This document shows positions 6,678-15,740 of a stretch of DNA of 19,570 nucleotides, in pieces. The stretch is from DATFXF01 sp035258565 (lineage in GTDB: Bacteria; Acidobacteriota; Terriglobia; Acidiferrales; UBA7541): positions 1 to 19,570 of the forward strand of contig DATFXF010000388.1 of assembly GCA_035258565.1 (NCBI GenBank), read 5' to 3'. Position numbers and translations under genes: made by a program. Numbering within the stretch: the stretch's first letter is position 1; every line of letters begins with the position of its first letter. Under the pieces are notes generated by a model. It was not told where the DNA came from. It ran no database searches and was given only the letters and a program-made list of their open reading frames with translations.

Positions 6678-7661
6678 ATGGCCAGCGCTTCCAGAGCGAT
6701 TCGAGGCCCGGGTCTTTCCGGGGACCCGCGTGCTTTCCTGCGCCGGCTCCAGAGCGGCGACGAAATCGCTCACCTGACCACGTTGTTGTTTGGCGCGAGC
6801 GTCCTGTTCATCACCGGCCTGCTCGTATACGAGCTCTGGGTGAACTCGGCGCTCGCGCGACACAAGTTTGGTTGGGCCTTTCTGTGGACGCGCGTCTGGG
6901 ACCCCATCTTCGAGAATTTCGGTGCCCTGCCTTTCCTCTATGGAACACTGATCACCTCCGCGGTGGCCTTGATCATCGCCGTGCCGCTGGGCCTGGGGGC
7001 GGCGATTTTCCTGGCGGAATTGGCGCCCCCCTGGCTCTCCGACTCGCTGACCTTCGTGATTGACCTACTCGCGGCGGTGCCCAGCGTGATCTACGGGCTG
7101 CTCGCCATCTTCACCATCGTCCCGCTGCTCCGGGAGTACGGCGAGCCATTTCTGCGCAGGACTCTGGGCTTCCTCCCGCTCTTTCAGGGCCCGGCCTTTG
7201 GGGTGGGCTTTCTGGCCGCGGGCCTGGTGTTATCCATCATGATCGTGCCCTTCATTATTTCCGTCTCCCGCGAGGTACTCCTTGCCGTGCCCACCGACCA
7301 GCGGGAAGCGGCGCTGGCGCTGGGCGCGACCCGCTGGGAAGCCACCTGGAAGGTGGTAGTCCCCTTCGCTCGCGCGGGAATTCTCGCGTCCATCTTCCTG
7401 GCCTTGGCGCGGGCCTTGGGCGAGACCATGGCCGTGACCATGGTGATCGGAAACAACCCCCAGATCAGCGCGTCGTTGTTTGCGCCGGGCTATTCGATTG
7501 CCGCGGTCATCGCCAACGAATTCACCGAGGCCACCGGCGACCTCTACTTGCATGCCCTGATCGAACTCGGGCTGGTGCTGTTCCTGTTGACGTTTGTTCT
7601 GAACGGCCTGGCGCGGCTGCTGATCCTTCTCACCGCCGAACGCGGAGCGGCCCTCGAATGA
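6678..7661 (+). CDS. pstC: Phosphate ABC transporter permease PstC
   Basis: A 327-residue inner-membrane permease that pairs with PstA to form the phosphate channel. An N-terminal cytoplasmic stretch precedes the first membrane span (about residues 37-55). The MetI-like permease core begins near 85 (LPFLYGTLITS) and carries the EAA coupling loop EAALALGATRWEATWKVVVP at 210-229, which docks on PstB. Further hydrophobic spans run to about 320. The ATG lies 1 nt after the pstS stop, and the last codons overlap pstA by 4 nt, so expression is coupled along the operon. Confidence 0.96.
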   Translation: MASASRAIRGPGLSGDPRAFLRRLQSGDEIAHLTTLLFGASVLFITGLLVYELWVNSALARHKFGWAFLWTRVWDPIFENFGALPFLYGTLITSAVALIIAVPLGLGAAIFLAELAPPWLSDSLTFVIDLLAAVPSVIYGLLAIFTIVPLLREYGEPFLRRTLGFLPLFQGPAFGVGFLAAGLVLSIMIVPFIISVSREVLLAVPTDQREAALALGATRWEATWKVVVPFARAGILASIFLALARALGETMAVTMVIGNNPQISASLFAPGYSIAAVIANEFTEATGDLYLHALIELGLVLFLLTFVLNGLARLLILLTAERGAALE

Positions 7662-8509
7662 GTCTGCGAAGGATTTGGAGAAAAGTGGTCAATGGTGCCA
7701 TGCTCAGCCTGACCGGCGTGTGCGCCTTGATCGCTGTTTCGGTCCTCTTCCTCATCCTCGGTTATCTGGTATGGCACGGGGGGAGGTCTGTGAATTGGAG
7801 CTTTTTCACCGAACTTCAGAAACCCGTCGGTGAGACCGGCGGTGGTATGGCCAACGCCATCGTGGGCAGCGCGAAATTGTTGCTGCTGGCCTCCCTCATC
7901 GGCGTGCCCATCGGATTTCTCGGCGGCGTGTATCTGGCCGAGTTTGGGGGGCGGACCTTCCCGTTCATCGTGCGCTATACCACCGACCTGCTGAATGGTG
8001 TGCCCTCGATTGTCATCGGGATTTTTGTTTACAGTTTGATTGTCCTGCGGACGCGCCACTTCTCGACTCTGGCGGGCTCGGTGGCCCTGGGCCTGATGAT
8101 GATTCCGATCACGCTGCGCAGTTCAGAGGAGTTCTTGCGTTTGGTCCCGCGGTCGCTCCGTGAAGGCGCCATGGCGCTGGGAGCGAGCAAGTGGAAGACC
8201 ATTCTGACGGTGGTGATCCCCGCTGCCTATCGCGGTATACTGACAGCGGTCCTACTGGCCCTGGCGCGCGTAGCGGGAGAAACCGCGCCGCTGCTGTTTA
8301 CCGCGTTCAGCAACCGGTTCTGGAGCTCAGGCTGGAACCAGCCCACGGCATCGCTTCCGGTGATGATTTTCACCTACGCCATCGCACCGTACGAGGACTG
8401 GCATCGCCAGGCTTGGGCGGCGGGACTGGTGCTGTTGGCTCTGGTCCTGGCGACCAATCTGGTGGCGCGGCTGGTGCTCATGCGCCCTGGCTCGCTTCCG
8501 AGGTCGTAA
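7658..8509 (+). CDS. pstA: Phosphate ABC transporter permease PstA
   Basis: A 283-residue second channel subunit of the Pst importer. One N-terminal span (about 18-38), a periplasmic loop, then the MetI-like core with the EAA-type loop EGAMALGASKWKTILTVVIP at 169-188 and the conserved ARVAGETAPLLFTA at 203-216. The ATGA overlap with pstC (7658-7661) indicates translational coupling. Length and motifs are ordinary for PstA. Confidence 0.96.
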   Translation: MSLRRIWRKVVNGAMLSLTGVCALIAVSVLFLILGYLVWHGGRSVNWSFFTELQKPVGETGGGMANAIVGSAKLLLLASLIGVPIGFLGGVYLAEFGGRTFPFIVRYTTDLLNGVPSIVIGIFVYSLIVLRTRHFSTLAGSVALGLMMIPITLRSSEEFLRLVPRSLREGAMALGASKWKTILTVVIPAAYRGILTAVLLALARVAGETAPLLFTAFSNRFWSSGWNQPTASLPVMIFTYAIAPYEDWHRQAWAAGLVLLALVLATNLVARLVLMRPGSLPRS

Positions 8510-8512
8510 GCC

Positions 8513-9340
<828 letters not shown>

Positions 9341-9350
9341 GAGCAACGGG

Positions 9351-10016
9351 ATGGAACGCCATTTCGAGCGGTACCTCGAGGAAGCGAAAGATCGCCTGCT
9401 GTGGATGGGCAGCCTGGCCGAGCGGGCCGTGCACCAGGCCGTGCGCGCGGTCCTTGAAGCCGACGAGGCGCCGGCCCAGACCGTGCTCGAGGAAGAGCAT
9501 GTGCTGAACGAGTTGCAGATTGAGATCGACGACCGCGTGGTGCAGCTGCTGGCCCTGCAACAATTGATGGCTGCTGACCTGCGCTTCGTGCTGACCGTTG
9601 CGCGCATCAACAACGACCTCGAGCGCATCGGTGACCAGGCGGTGAACATTGCGCAGTCCGCGCTGCGCATCGTGCGGCACCCGCGCGTGAAGCCCTATGT
9701 GGATCTGCCGCGCATGAGTGAGCTCGCCGAGGAAATGGTCCGCGACTCCCTGAACGCGGTCGTGCGTCGGGATATCGAGCTGGCTCGCTCCGTGCTCACT
9801 CGCGATGATCAGGTGGATCAGCTCCGCGACCAGATCTTCCGCGAGCTCCTGACCTACATGATGGGCGACTCCTCCTTGGTTTTCCCGGCGTTCGAGTTGA
9901 TCCTGGTGGCGAAGAACCTCGAGCGTGTGGGCGACCACGCCACAAATATCGCCGAGGATGTCATCTATATGGTCGCCGGGCACGACGTACGCCACCCGGC
10001 CGTCGACCGGCGCTAG
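9351..10016 (+). CDS. phoU: PhoU phosphate signalling protein, copy 2 (pst operon)
   Basis: A 221-residue PhoU of standard length, last in the pst operon as in E. coli. Both metal-binding helical signatures are present: NDLERIGDQAVNIA at residues 88-101 and KNLERVGDHATNIAED at 188-203. AGGAG (9339-9343), overlapping the pstB stop codon, lies 7 nt before the ATG, so it is probably translated in concert with pstB. It is expected to couple PstB/PstC state to a PhoR-type kinase and prevent uncontrolled phosphate uptake. It ends 11 nt before the end of the convergent gene at 10028, leaving no room for a separate terminator. Confidence 0.96.
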   Translation: MERHFERYLEEAKDRLLWMGSLAERAVHQAVRAVLEADEAPAQTVLEEEHVLNELQIEIDDRVVQLLALQQLMAADLRFVLTVARINNDLERIGDQAVNIAQSALRIVRHPRVKPYVDLPRMSELAEEMVRDSLNAVVRRDIELARSVLTRDDQVDQLRDQIFRELLTYMMGDSSLVFPAFELILVAKNLERVGDHATNIAEDVIYMVAGHDVRHPAVDRR

Positions 10017-10027
10017 ATGCCCTGGCT

Positions 10028-11551
10028 CTATTCCGCGGGCGATTCTCTCCCCGAAGGACCCTCCCTCGGGCGATACATCTGATACACCTCGAGGTTCCCA
10101 TAGCGGTACACGAGTTTTCCGACCCCGGCCAGGGAGGCGGCAAAGCGCGGCGTGTTGTAATCCCAGACGTAGTCATAGTCTTCCTCGACCTGCTTCCAGT
10201 CCGGCGTTTCCTTGCTGTAATCGAGGTCCAAGAAACCATCGAGCGTGTAGGAATCGGTGCGGATGCGCAGAGGCAGCAAGCCCTTGGTGTCGAACAGGTA
10301 GGGAGAAAACCAGCCGCGCTCGATCACTCCATAGGCCCAGAAATGAGCAAAGGGATGGTCCCTCGGATTCTCCTCCCCATTGGCTTGGACGATGGGCAGC
10401 ACGCGCGCGTGGGGCGAGGTTCGGGAGAACGAGCCTGCCAGCCCTCGGAGTTCAGGCTGCCGAGCGAGGAAGTTTTCGGTTACGTTTGCAGTGCGCAGGA
10501 GGAAAACGAGCAGCGCCAGCGGCACGAGCTTCCGTCCCCGGGGCCCCATCCGCGCCACGGCAAGAACGAGAACGAAAAGAACCGGCAGGACTCGCGTATC
10601 GAGTTCGGAACCCTCGCCGTAGGACCACGGCAATGCCCAGAAGAGCACAAAGAAACCCGCCGCAAGGACGAGCCAGCGAGCATTCCAGCGAAAAGCAAAG
10701 TTCCACCACCAGGCCGCAAGGAAGAAGAGCGCGAGCGCCGCGAGCGAGATCTTGTCGAGCCGCGCGGAATAGCCGCGCAGGAAGAAACTGAGCGAGTCGA
10801 CCTTTTGGCTGAAGCCATGAAAAATGGCGGCGCCGGTCTGGCTTTCGGCCAGGCGCGAAGAATGGCGATAGAAGAAGGCCCCGGGCATGAACACAAGCCA
10901 GGAGAGCAGAAGCTCGCGGAGCTTGCGGCGCTCGAGAAAGCCATACGCAGTGATCAGCAGGGCCGCCATCCCGAAGCCGAGAATGTGTGAGAAATACAAG
11001 CCGGTCGCTGCGAGGAGAAGCGCGCACCACCTGAGGAGGCTGGGGCGCTCGAGGTAGCGCAGCCAAAGCCCCAGGGTCACCAGGCACATCACCACACTCA
11101 GATAGAAATTCAGAAAGCCGTAGATGAAAAAAATATGGTATGCGTTCAGCAAGCCCCAGAGCGCCAGATGGTCTTCCCCTGGGTTGGCCTGGCGAAGAAA
11201 AAACCAGCACGCCAGCGGCATCCCCAGGACCAAGAGGCTCAAAAACACGCGGCCCGCGACCAGGGGCGGCAAAAACGGGTGGAGCCCCAGCAGGATCACG
11301 TCCATGGCCAGATAGGGGTAGAAGCCCCACTCCGCGCCGTAGTACTGGCCGAAGCGATAGGTCGGATCGTTCAGGTGGGCGAGAACGAAGGAGCCGGCCA
11401 GATGGTTGGGATAGTCGAGCAAGGGGGGATAGTCCACGACCCAGATCGGGGCCACCAGAAGGCCAGCGATGACCAGGAAGAACAGAACGGCGCCGAACAG
11501 CTGAGCGCGCGCGCGTGCGGGGCGGATCGGCTCGGGGGTGGCCACGGGCAT
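10028..11551 (-). CDS. Polytopic membrane protein, GT-C glycosyltransferase-like
   Basis: A 507-residue inner-membrane protein with roughly ten or eleven hydrophobic spans over residues 18-370 and a soluble C-terminal part (about 390-507), rich in Trp, Tyr and Asp, probably periplasmic. After the first span it carries VVDYPPLLDYPNHLA (38-52); an acidic residue in the first external loop is where lipid-linked-sugar-dependent GT-C enzymes keep their catalytic Asp/Glu. Polytopic core plus C-terminal extracytoplasmic domain also fits that class. No PMT- or ArnT-specific motif is recognised, so a transferase role is only a working assumption. It converges on phoU and is transcribed away from the ABC gene at 11638. 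Start ATG 11551 has no clear ribosome site. Confidence 0.72.
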   Translation of the reverse strand: MPVATPEPIRPARARAQLFGAVLFFLVIAGLLVAPIWVVDYPPLLDYPNHLAGSFVLAHLNDPTYRFGQYYGAEWGFYPYLAMDVILLGLHPFLPPLVAGRVFLSLLVLGMPLACWFFLRQANPGEDHLALWGLLNAYHIFFIYGFLNFYLSVVMCLVTLGLWLRYLERPSLLRWCALLLAATGLYFSHILGFGMAALLITAYGFLERRKLRELLLSWLVFMPGAFFYRHSSRLAESQTGAAIFHGFSQKVDSLSFFLRGYSARLDKISLAALALFFLAAWWWNFAFRWNARWLVLAAGFFVLFWALPWSYGEGSELDTRVLPVLFVLVLAVARMGPRGRKLVPLALLVFLLRTANVTENFLARQPELRGLAGSFSRTSPHARVLPIVQANGEENPRDHPFAHFWAYGVIERGWFSPYLFDTKGLLPLRIRTDSYTLDGFLDLDYSKETPDWKQVEEDYDYVWDYNTPRFAASLAGVGKLVYRYGNLEVYQMYRPREGPSGRESPAE

Positions 11552-11599
11552 CGTTTGGCCGCTCGGAGAGGAACCGCGAGAATACAGAATCCTGCCGCG

Positions 11600-11631
11600 T
11601 TGCGCTAGTCACACCAGTCATAGTACATAAT
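11600..11631 (+). promoter_or_regulatory. Candidate promoter of the ABC pair, possibly giving a leaderless mRNA
   Basis: TTGCGC (11600-11605) is followed after 18 nt by TACATA, within TACATAAT (11624-11631). CATAAT (11626-11631) ends 6 nt before the start codon at 11638, and no Shine-Dalgarno sequence is visible. Together these fit transcription starting at or next to the A of the ATG. Confidence 0.4.
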
Positions 11632-11637
11632 GCGTGC

Positions 11638-12999
11638 ATGTCCGAAGTTGCGGTGAACTCCAGCCGAACACCACCGGCGCCCACCGGCGCTCAGGAACCC
11701 ATTCTCGAGGCCAAGGCGCTCGAGAAGTTCTATTCGCCGGAGGATGGCGGGTGTATCCAGGTGATTGCTCCGATCGATCTGGCCATCTATCCGGGGAAGA
11801 TCGTGGCCTTGCTCGGACCCTCGGGTTGCGGCAAGTCTACGCTGCTGCGGATGCTGACCGGACTGGCCAAGCCGTCAGCGGGTCAAGTGCTGTGGCACGG
11901 CCTACCGCTCGATGGCCAGCTTCCCAACCTGGCCATCGTTTTCCAGAGTTTCGCGCTCTTTCCCTGGCTGACGGTGATTGAGAACGTCGAAGCGCCGCTC
12001 GAGGCGCGCGGGGTCGCTGTCGTCTTGCGCCGCAAGCGCGCCTTGAGAATTCTCGACGCCGTGGGTCTGGACGGTTTCAAGACGGCTTACCCGAAGGAGC
12101 TCTCGGGCGGGATGAAGCAGCGCGTGGGGTTTGCGCGGGCGCTCGTCGTCGAGCCAGAGGTGCTGTTCATGGACGAGCCGTTCTCGGCACTCGACGTGCT
12201 CACGGCCGAAACCCTCCGCGGCGAGCTGCTGGAACTCTGGCTGGGGCGGAAGATCCCCACGCGCGCGATCTTTCTGGTGACGCACAATATTGAAGAAGCA
12301 GTGGTGCTGGCCGACCGAATCATCGTTCTGGCCCACAACCCGGCGCACATCCGCGAAGACTTTGCCGTGAACCTGACCCATCCCCGCGACCGCAAGTCCG
12401 GCGAGTTCGTGGAGCTGGTAGATCACATTTATAAGGTCCTGACGCGGCCCGCCGCCGAGCGCACGTTACCGGCTCCGCGCGCCCCGAGCGGGCAGGCGCC
12501 GCCCTCCGTCGCGCCCGCGAAGTATTCCATGCTGCCGCACGCGCGCCCGGGTAGACTCAAGGGCCTGCTCGAAATCCTGGCGGATCGCGGCGGGCGCGAC
12601 GACATCCACCATCTGGCCGGCGATCTGATCCTGGAGGCGGACGAGTTGCTGCCCATCATCGAAGCCGGCACGCTGCTGGGCTTCCTCAGAGTGTACGAAG
12701 GCGACGCGGAACTTACCCCCGAAGGCAGGGCATTCGCCGAGGCCGACATCCAGACGCGCAAGGTGCTCTTCCGCGAAGCGGCGCTCGCCCATGTTCCCAT
12801 CCTGCTGCAGATGGTGCGCGCGCTCAAAGCTAAGGCCAACCGCACATTGCCTGACGACTTCTTTCTCGACCTGCTCGAGGAACACTTCAGCCCCGAAGAG
12901 GCGCGTCGACAACTGGGGATCTTGCTTCAGTGGGGCCGCTACGCGGAGTTGTTTGACTACGATGCCGCTACCCGCCGGCTGATTTTGAGCGAGGCCTAG
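11638..12999 (+). CDS. NitT/TauT-type ABC transporter ATPase with C-terminal AAA-associated domain
   Basis: A 453-residue ATPase. The N-terminal half is of the nitrate/sulfonate/taurine importer type: Walker A GPSGCGKST (60-68), Q-loop VFQSFALFPWLTV (101-113), signature LSGGMKQR (155-162), Walker B VLFMDEPFSALD (175-186), H-loop VTHNIEEA (214-221). After a Pro/Ala linker (about 270-300), residues 305-453 form a charged, largely helical domain resembling the AAA-associated C-terminal domain (Pfam AAA_assoc_C, from memory) found on a subset of these ATPases. ATG 11638 is preferred; the frame is open to 11515 but that extension runs into the divergent gene. It lies 5 nt before the permease gene. 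No substrate-binding protein is adjacent, so the substrate cannot be named. Confidence 0.88.
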   Translation: MSEVAVNSSRTPPAPTGAQEPILEAKALEKFYSPEDGGCIQVIAPIDLAIYPGKIVALLGPSGCGKSTLLRMLTGLAKPSAGQVLWHGLPLDGQLPNLAIVFQSFALFPWLTVIENVEAPLEARGVAVVLRRKRALRILDAVGLDGFKTAYPKELSGGMKQRVGFARALVVEPEVLFMDEPFSALDVLTAETLRGELLELWLGRKIPTRAIFLVTHNIEEAVVLADRIIVLAHNPAHIREDFAVNLTHPRDRKSGEFVELVDHIYKVLTRPAAERTLPAPRAPSGQAPPSVAPAKYSMLPHARPGRLKGLLEILADRGGRDDIHHLAGDLILEADELLPIIEAGTLLGFLRVYEGDAELTPEGRAFAEADIQTRKVLFREAALAHVPILLQMVRALKAKANRTLPDDFFLDLLEEHFSPEEARRQLGILLQWGRYAELFDYDAATRRLILSEA

Positions 13000-13004
13000 C
13001 TCGG

Positions 13005-14768
13005 GTGGCCCCGGCACCTCCCACAACGCCGGGCTCCCCCGTGTCGCGGGGGTTTGCCCGGTGGATGCCCCGCCGCCGGACTTGGTCGCGACTGACCGAT
13101 CTGGCCGTTTTCGCCGCCGTCCTGGTGCTTTTCTACGCGCTGCTGGAGCTCGGCCGAACGCTGCTCGGCCCGGTCACGCCCGCTGCAGAGATCTCGCGAA
13201 GCCCCAGGGCGCTTCCCTCCTATGCGGTCTTTTCGCTGGCACGAATTGTCATTTCCTACGTGTTGAGCCTGGGTGTTGCGCTCCTTTATGGTTATGTCAC
13301 AGCGCGCTCGGCACGCGCGGAACGCATCCTGTTGCCGCTGCTCGATATCCTGCAATCCATTCCCGTGCTGAGTTTTCTGCCCGGCGTAATGCTGGCCATG
13401 GTGGCGCTGTTTCCCGGACGACAACTCGGCATCGAGCTGGGTTCCATCCTGCTGATTTTTACCGGGCAGGCTTGGAACATGGCCTTCAGCTTGTACGGGT
13501 CACTGAAGGCCATCCCGCGCGAGCTCGACGAAGCTGCGCGCCTCTATCGCTTCAGTCGCTGGCAGCGCCTCAAGGAGCTTGAGCTCCCTTATGCGGCCAT
13601 CGGCCTGGTGTGGAATTCGATGATGTCGGTTGCGGGTGCCTGGTTCTTCCTGATGACCTGCGAGATGTTTGAACTGGGCCAGCGCGACTTTCGCCTGCCG
13701 GGGCTGGGGTCATACCTGCAGCTCGCCGCCAGTGCCGGCGATACGGCCGCGATTCTCTGGGGTTTGGCGGCGATGATCGGGGTGATTGTTGCGCTCGATC
13801 AACTCGTCTGGCGACCGGTGATCGTCTGGGCCGAGCGGTTCAAGTTCGAGGAGGTGGAAGGCGCTACGCCACCGCGCTCGGCGGTGCTTGAGCTGCTGCG
13901 CCGCTCGGGGCTTTTCGCTGCCTTTTACCGCAGGTTGACCAAGCCAGCGAGCGAACGCCTGACACTCGCGTTCGCGCGGCGAGCCAGAGCAGCGGCCCAG
14001 GTCGCGAAGCCCCGCGCTGGGCTGCGGTGGCTTGGGGCGGCGCTGGGCCTCGTGCTTGTCGTGGGGCTGGGCTACGCGGCCGTGCGCGCCTGCGTGGTCC
14101 TGGCGAGGTTGAACGTCCAAGACCTTCGTGAACTCGCACGAGGCACCGGAATCACGTTCCTTCGCGTCGAAGCCGCGCTGCTGCTGGGTGCGCTGTGGAC
14201 CATACCGGCGGGCGTGGCCATCGGCTCAAGCCCGCGACTCGCGCGCCTGGCTCAGCCGCTCGTGCAAATTGCCGCTTCGGTGCCGGCCACCGCATTGTTT
14301 CCCGTCGTACTGTTGGTGCTGATTCGGTGGGGCGGCGGCATGGGCCTGGCTTCGCTTGTGCTGATGCTGCTCGGAACGCAGTGGTACATCCTGTTCAACG
14401 TCATCGCCGGCGCCATGGCCATCCCCTCGGACCTGAAGGAAGCGGCTGCCGTCTTTCGCTTTGGCAGTTGGGACCGCTGGCGGCGCCTGATTCTCCCGGG
14501 AATTTTTCCGTATCTAGTGACCGGGATGCTGACTGCTTCGGGCGGGGCCTGGAACGCCAGCATCATCGCCGAGTATTTTCACTTCAAGGGGCAGACGCTT
14601 TCGACCGCGGGCCTGGGCGCCACGATCAGCCGTGCCACCGATGGGGGTCAGATGCACTTGCTGCTCGCCGCAACCATCGTCATGGCCTCCGTTGTGGTCA
14701 TGATAAACCGGCTCGTTTGGCAGCGGCTGTATCGCCTGGCCGAGACGCGTTTTAAACTGGAGACCTGA
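13005..14768 (+). CDS. Fused double-domain ABC permease (NitT/TauT-like)
   Basis: A 587-residue inner-membrane protein made of two MetI-like permease domains in one chain. Domain 1 (about 30-275) has the EAA loop EAARLYRFSRWQRLKELELP at 176-195. Domain 2 (about 340-570) has EAAAVFRFGSWDRWRRLILP at 479-498. The linker (about 280-335) is basic and presumably cytoplasmic. Ordinary NitT/TauT systems use two copies of a permease of about 260 residues, so this fusion replaces the dimer. The GTG start 5 nt after the ATPase stop is taken from frame openness; ATG 13065 (residue 21) is a possible alternative, neither with a strong ribosome site. Partner of the ATPase at 11638. Confidence 0.88.
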   Translation: MAPAPPTTPGSPVSRGFARWMPRRRTWSRLTDLAVFAAVLVLFYALLELGRTLLGPVTPAAEISRSPRALPSYAVFSLARIVISYVLSLGVALLYGYVTARSARAERILLPLLDILQSIPVLSFLPGVMLAMVALFPGRQLGIELGSILLIFTGQAWNMAFSLYGSLKAIPRELDEAARLYRFSRWQRLKELELPYAAIGLVWNSMMSVAGAWFFLMTCEMFELGQRDFRLPGLGSYLQLAASAGDTAAILWGLAAMIGVIVALDQLVWRPVIVWAERFKFEEVEGATPPRSAVLELLRRSGLFAAFYRRLTKPASERLTLAFARRARAAAQVAKPRAGLRWLGAALGLVLVVGLGYAAVRACVVLARLNVQDLRELARGTGITFLRVEAALLLGALWTIPAGVAIGSSPRLARLAQPLVQIAASVPATALFPVVLLVLIRWGGGMGLASLVLMLLGTQWYILFNVIAGAMAIPSDLKEAAAVFRFGSWDRWRRLILPGIFPYLVTGMLTASGGAWNASIIAEYFHFKGQTLSTAGLGATISRATDGGQMHLLLAATIVMASVVVMINRLVWQRLYRLAETRFKLET

Positions 14769-14804
14769 CGACGCGGTCTGCCCGAGACAACGAGCGTAGC
14801 CCTT

Positions 14805-15521
14805 TTACGGCAGGTCGAGGAGCAGGAAATCGGCCGGAGCGGAGCCGGCGGCGAGTTGCAAGGAACGCTCGCCGGTGATGCGGGCCTGATCGCCTGCACT
14901 GAGCGTCAGGCCATTGAGCTTCAATTCGCCATGGATCAGGAAGAGGTAGGCGCGGCGCCCGGCGGCGAGCGACTGCGCCACGGAATCGCCGGAACGCAGG
15001 AGCGCGGTGTAAATCGTCGCGTTCTGGTGGATCTTGACCGTACCGTTGGTCTTCCTGCCCGTGCCATCGGCAGGAATGGCGATGGGCAGGAGCTTGCCCG
15101 TCCGATCCTCGAGCGAGAAGCGCTGCTGCTCCCAGGAGGGTTCGAGCCCTTCGACCGCCGGTAGAATCCACAGCTGGATCAGGTGCACCGGTTTCTCTTT
15201 CGACGCGTTCGACTCCGAGTGGCGGATGCCGGTACCGGCGCTCATTCTCTGGATCTCGCCCGGAGAAATTACACCCACATGACCCAGATCGTCGCGGTGC
15301 TCGAGCCGCCCCTCGATCACGTAGGTGACGATTTCCATTTCGCGGTGGCCGTGCTTTGGGAAGCCGCCGCCGGGGCGGATGACGTCGTCGTTGAACACTC
15401 TGAGCGGACCGAAGGACTCGTTTGCGGGGTCATAGTAATGATCGAAGGAGAAATGCCAGTAGGTGGAAAGCCAATCGGTTTCCAAGTGGTAGCGCTCCGC
15501 GCTAGGAATAACCTGAATCAC
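14805..15521 (-). CDS. Pirin-family bicupin (YhhW/quercetin 2,3-dioxygenase-like)
   Basis: A 238-residue two-cupin protein. The N-terminal cupin keeps the metal ligands of E. coli YhhW at the same numbering: His57 and His59 in KHGHREMEIVTYVIEG, and His101 and Glu103 in SAGTGIRHSES. YhhW oxidises quercetin in vitro; the physiological substrate is unknown. The GTG at 15521 is chosen because GGGAGG lies 5 nt upstream and it gives the family's usual length; the frame stays open to 15860 but that would cross into the divergent citrate synthase gene. Convergent with the permease and divergent from citrate synthase. Some pirins bind pyruvate dehydrogenase, which makes the citrate synthase neighbour suggestive but unproven. 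Confidence 0.9.
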   Translation of the reverse strand: MIQVIPSAERYHLETDWLSTYWHFSFDHYYDPANESFGPLRVFNDDVIRPGGGFPKHGHREMEIVTYVIEGRLEHRDDLGHVGVISPGEIQRMSAGTGIRHSESNASKEKPVHLIQLWILPAVEGLEPSWEQQRFSLEDRTGKLLPIAIPADGTGRKTNGTVKIHQNATIYTALLRSGDSVAQSLAAGRRAYLFLIHGELKLNGLTLSAGDQARITGERSLQLAAGSAPADFLLLDLP

Positions 15522-15740
15522 ATGCACCTCCCGGCCACCGAACCAGCCGTTCGTCGGCCCGCCCGCACCATCCCTTTGATGCTGCACCTCGACAAACGAT
15601 GCAGAAATGCCCCCTCCCTTTCGATGCGAAAATCGGCCCTTGGAGACGGTCCCGGCGCCGCCCGAGCGATATCTCTCCCACCGGGCGAGGCAGTTGGTGT
15701 AAATTGATGTTCTAGGCTGTTCGACCCGGAGGCGCAAGCC

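Noticed and set aside
9925..10791. 288-codon plus-strand frame running past phoU
   Set aside because: Arg/Ser/Pro-rich translation opposite the GT-C-like gene; it starts inside phoU in another frame.
11515..11637. In-frame upstream extension of the ABC ATPase
   Set aside because: Overlaps the divergent membrane-protein gene start and has no ribosome site or homology-like sequence.
10452..11684. 410-codon minus-strand frame overlapping the GT-C-like gene
   Set aside because: Alternate frame of the same strand with Arg/Pro/Ser-rich translation and no membrane pattern; the 507-residue frame has coherent spans.
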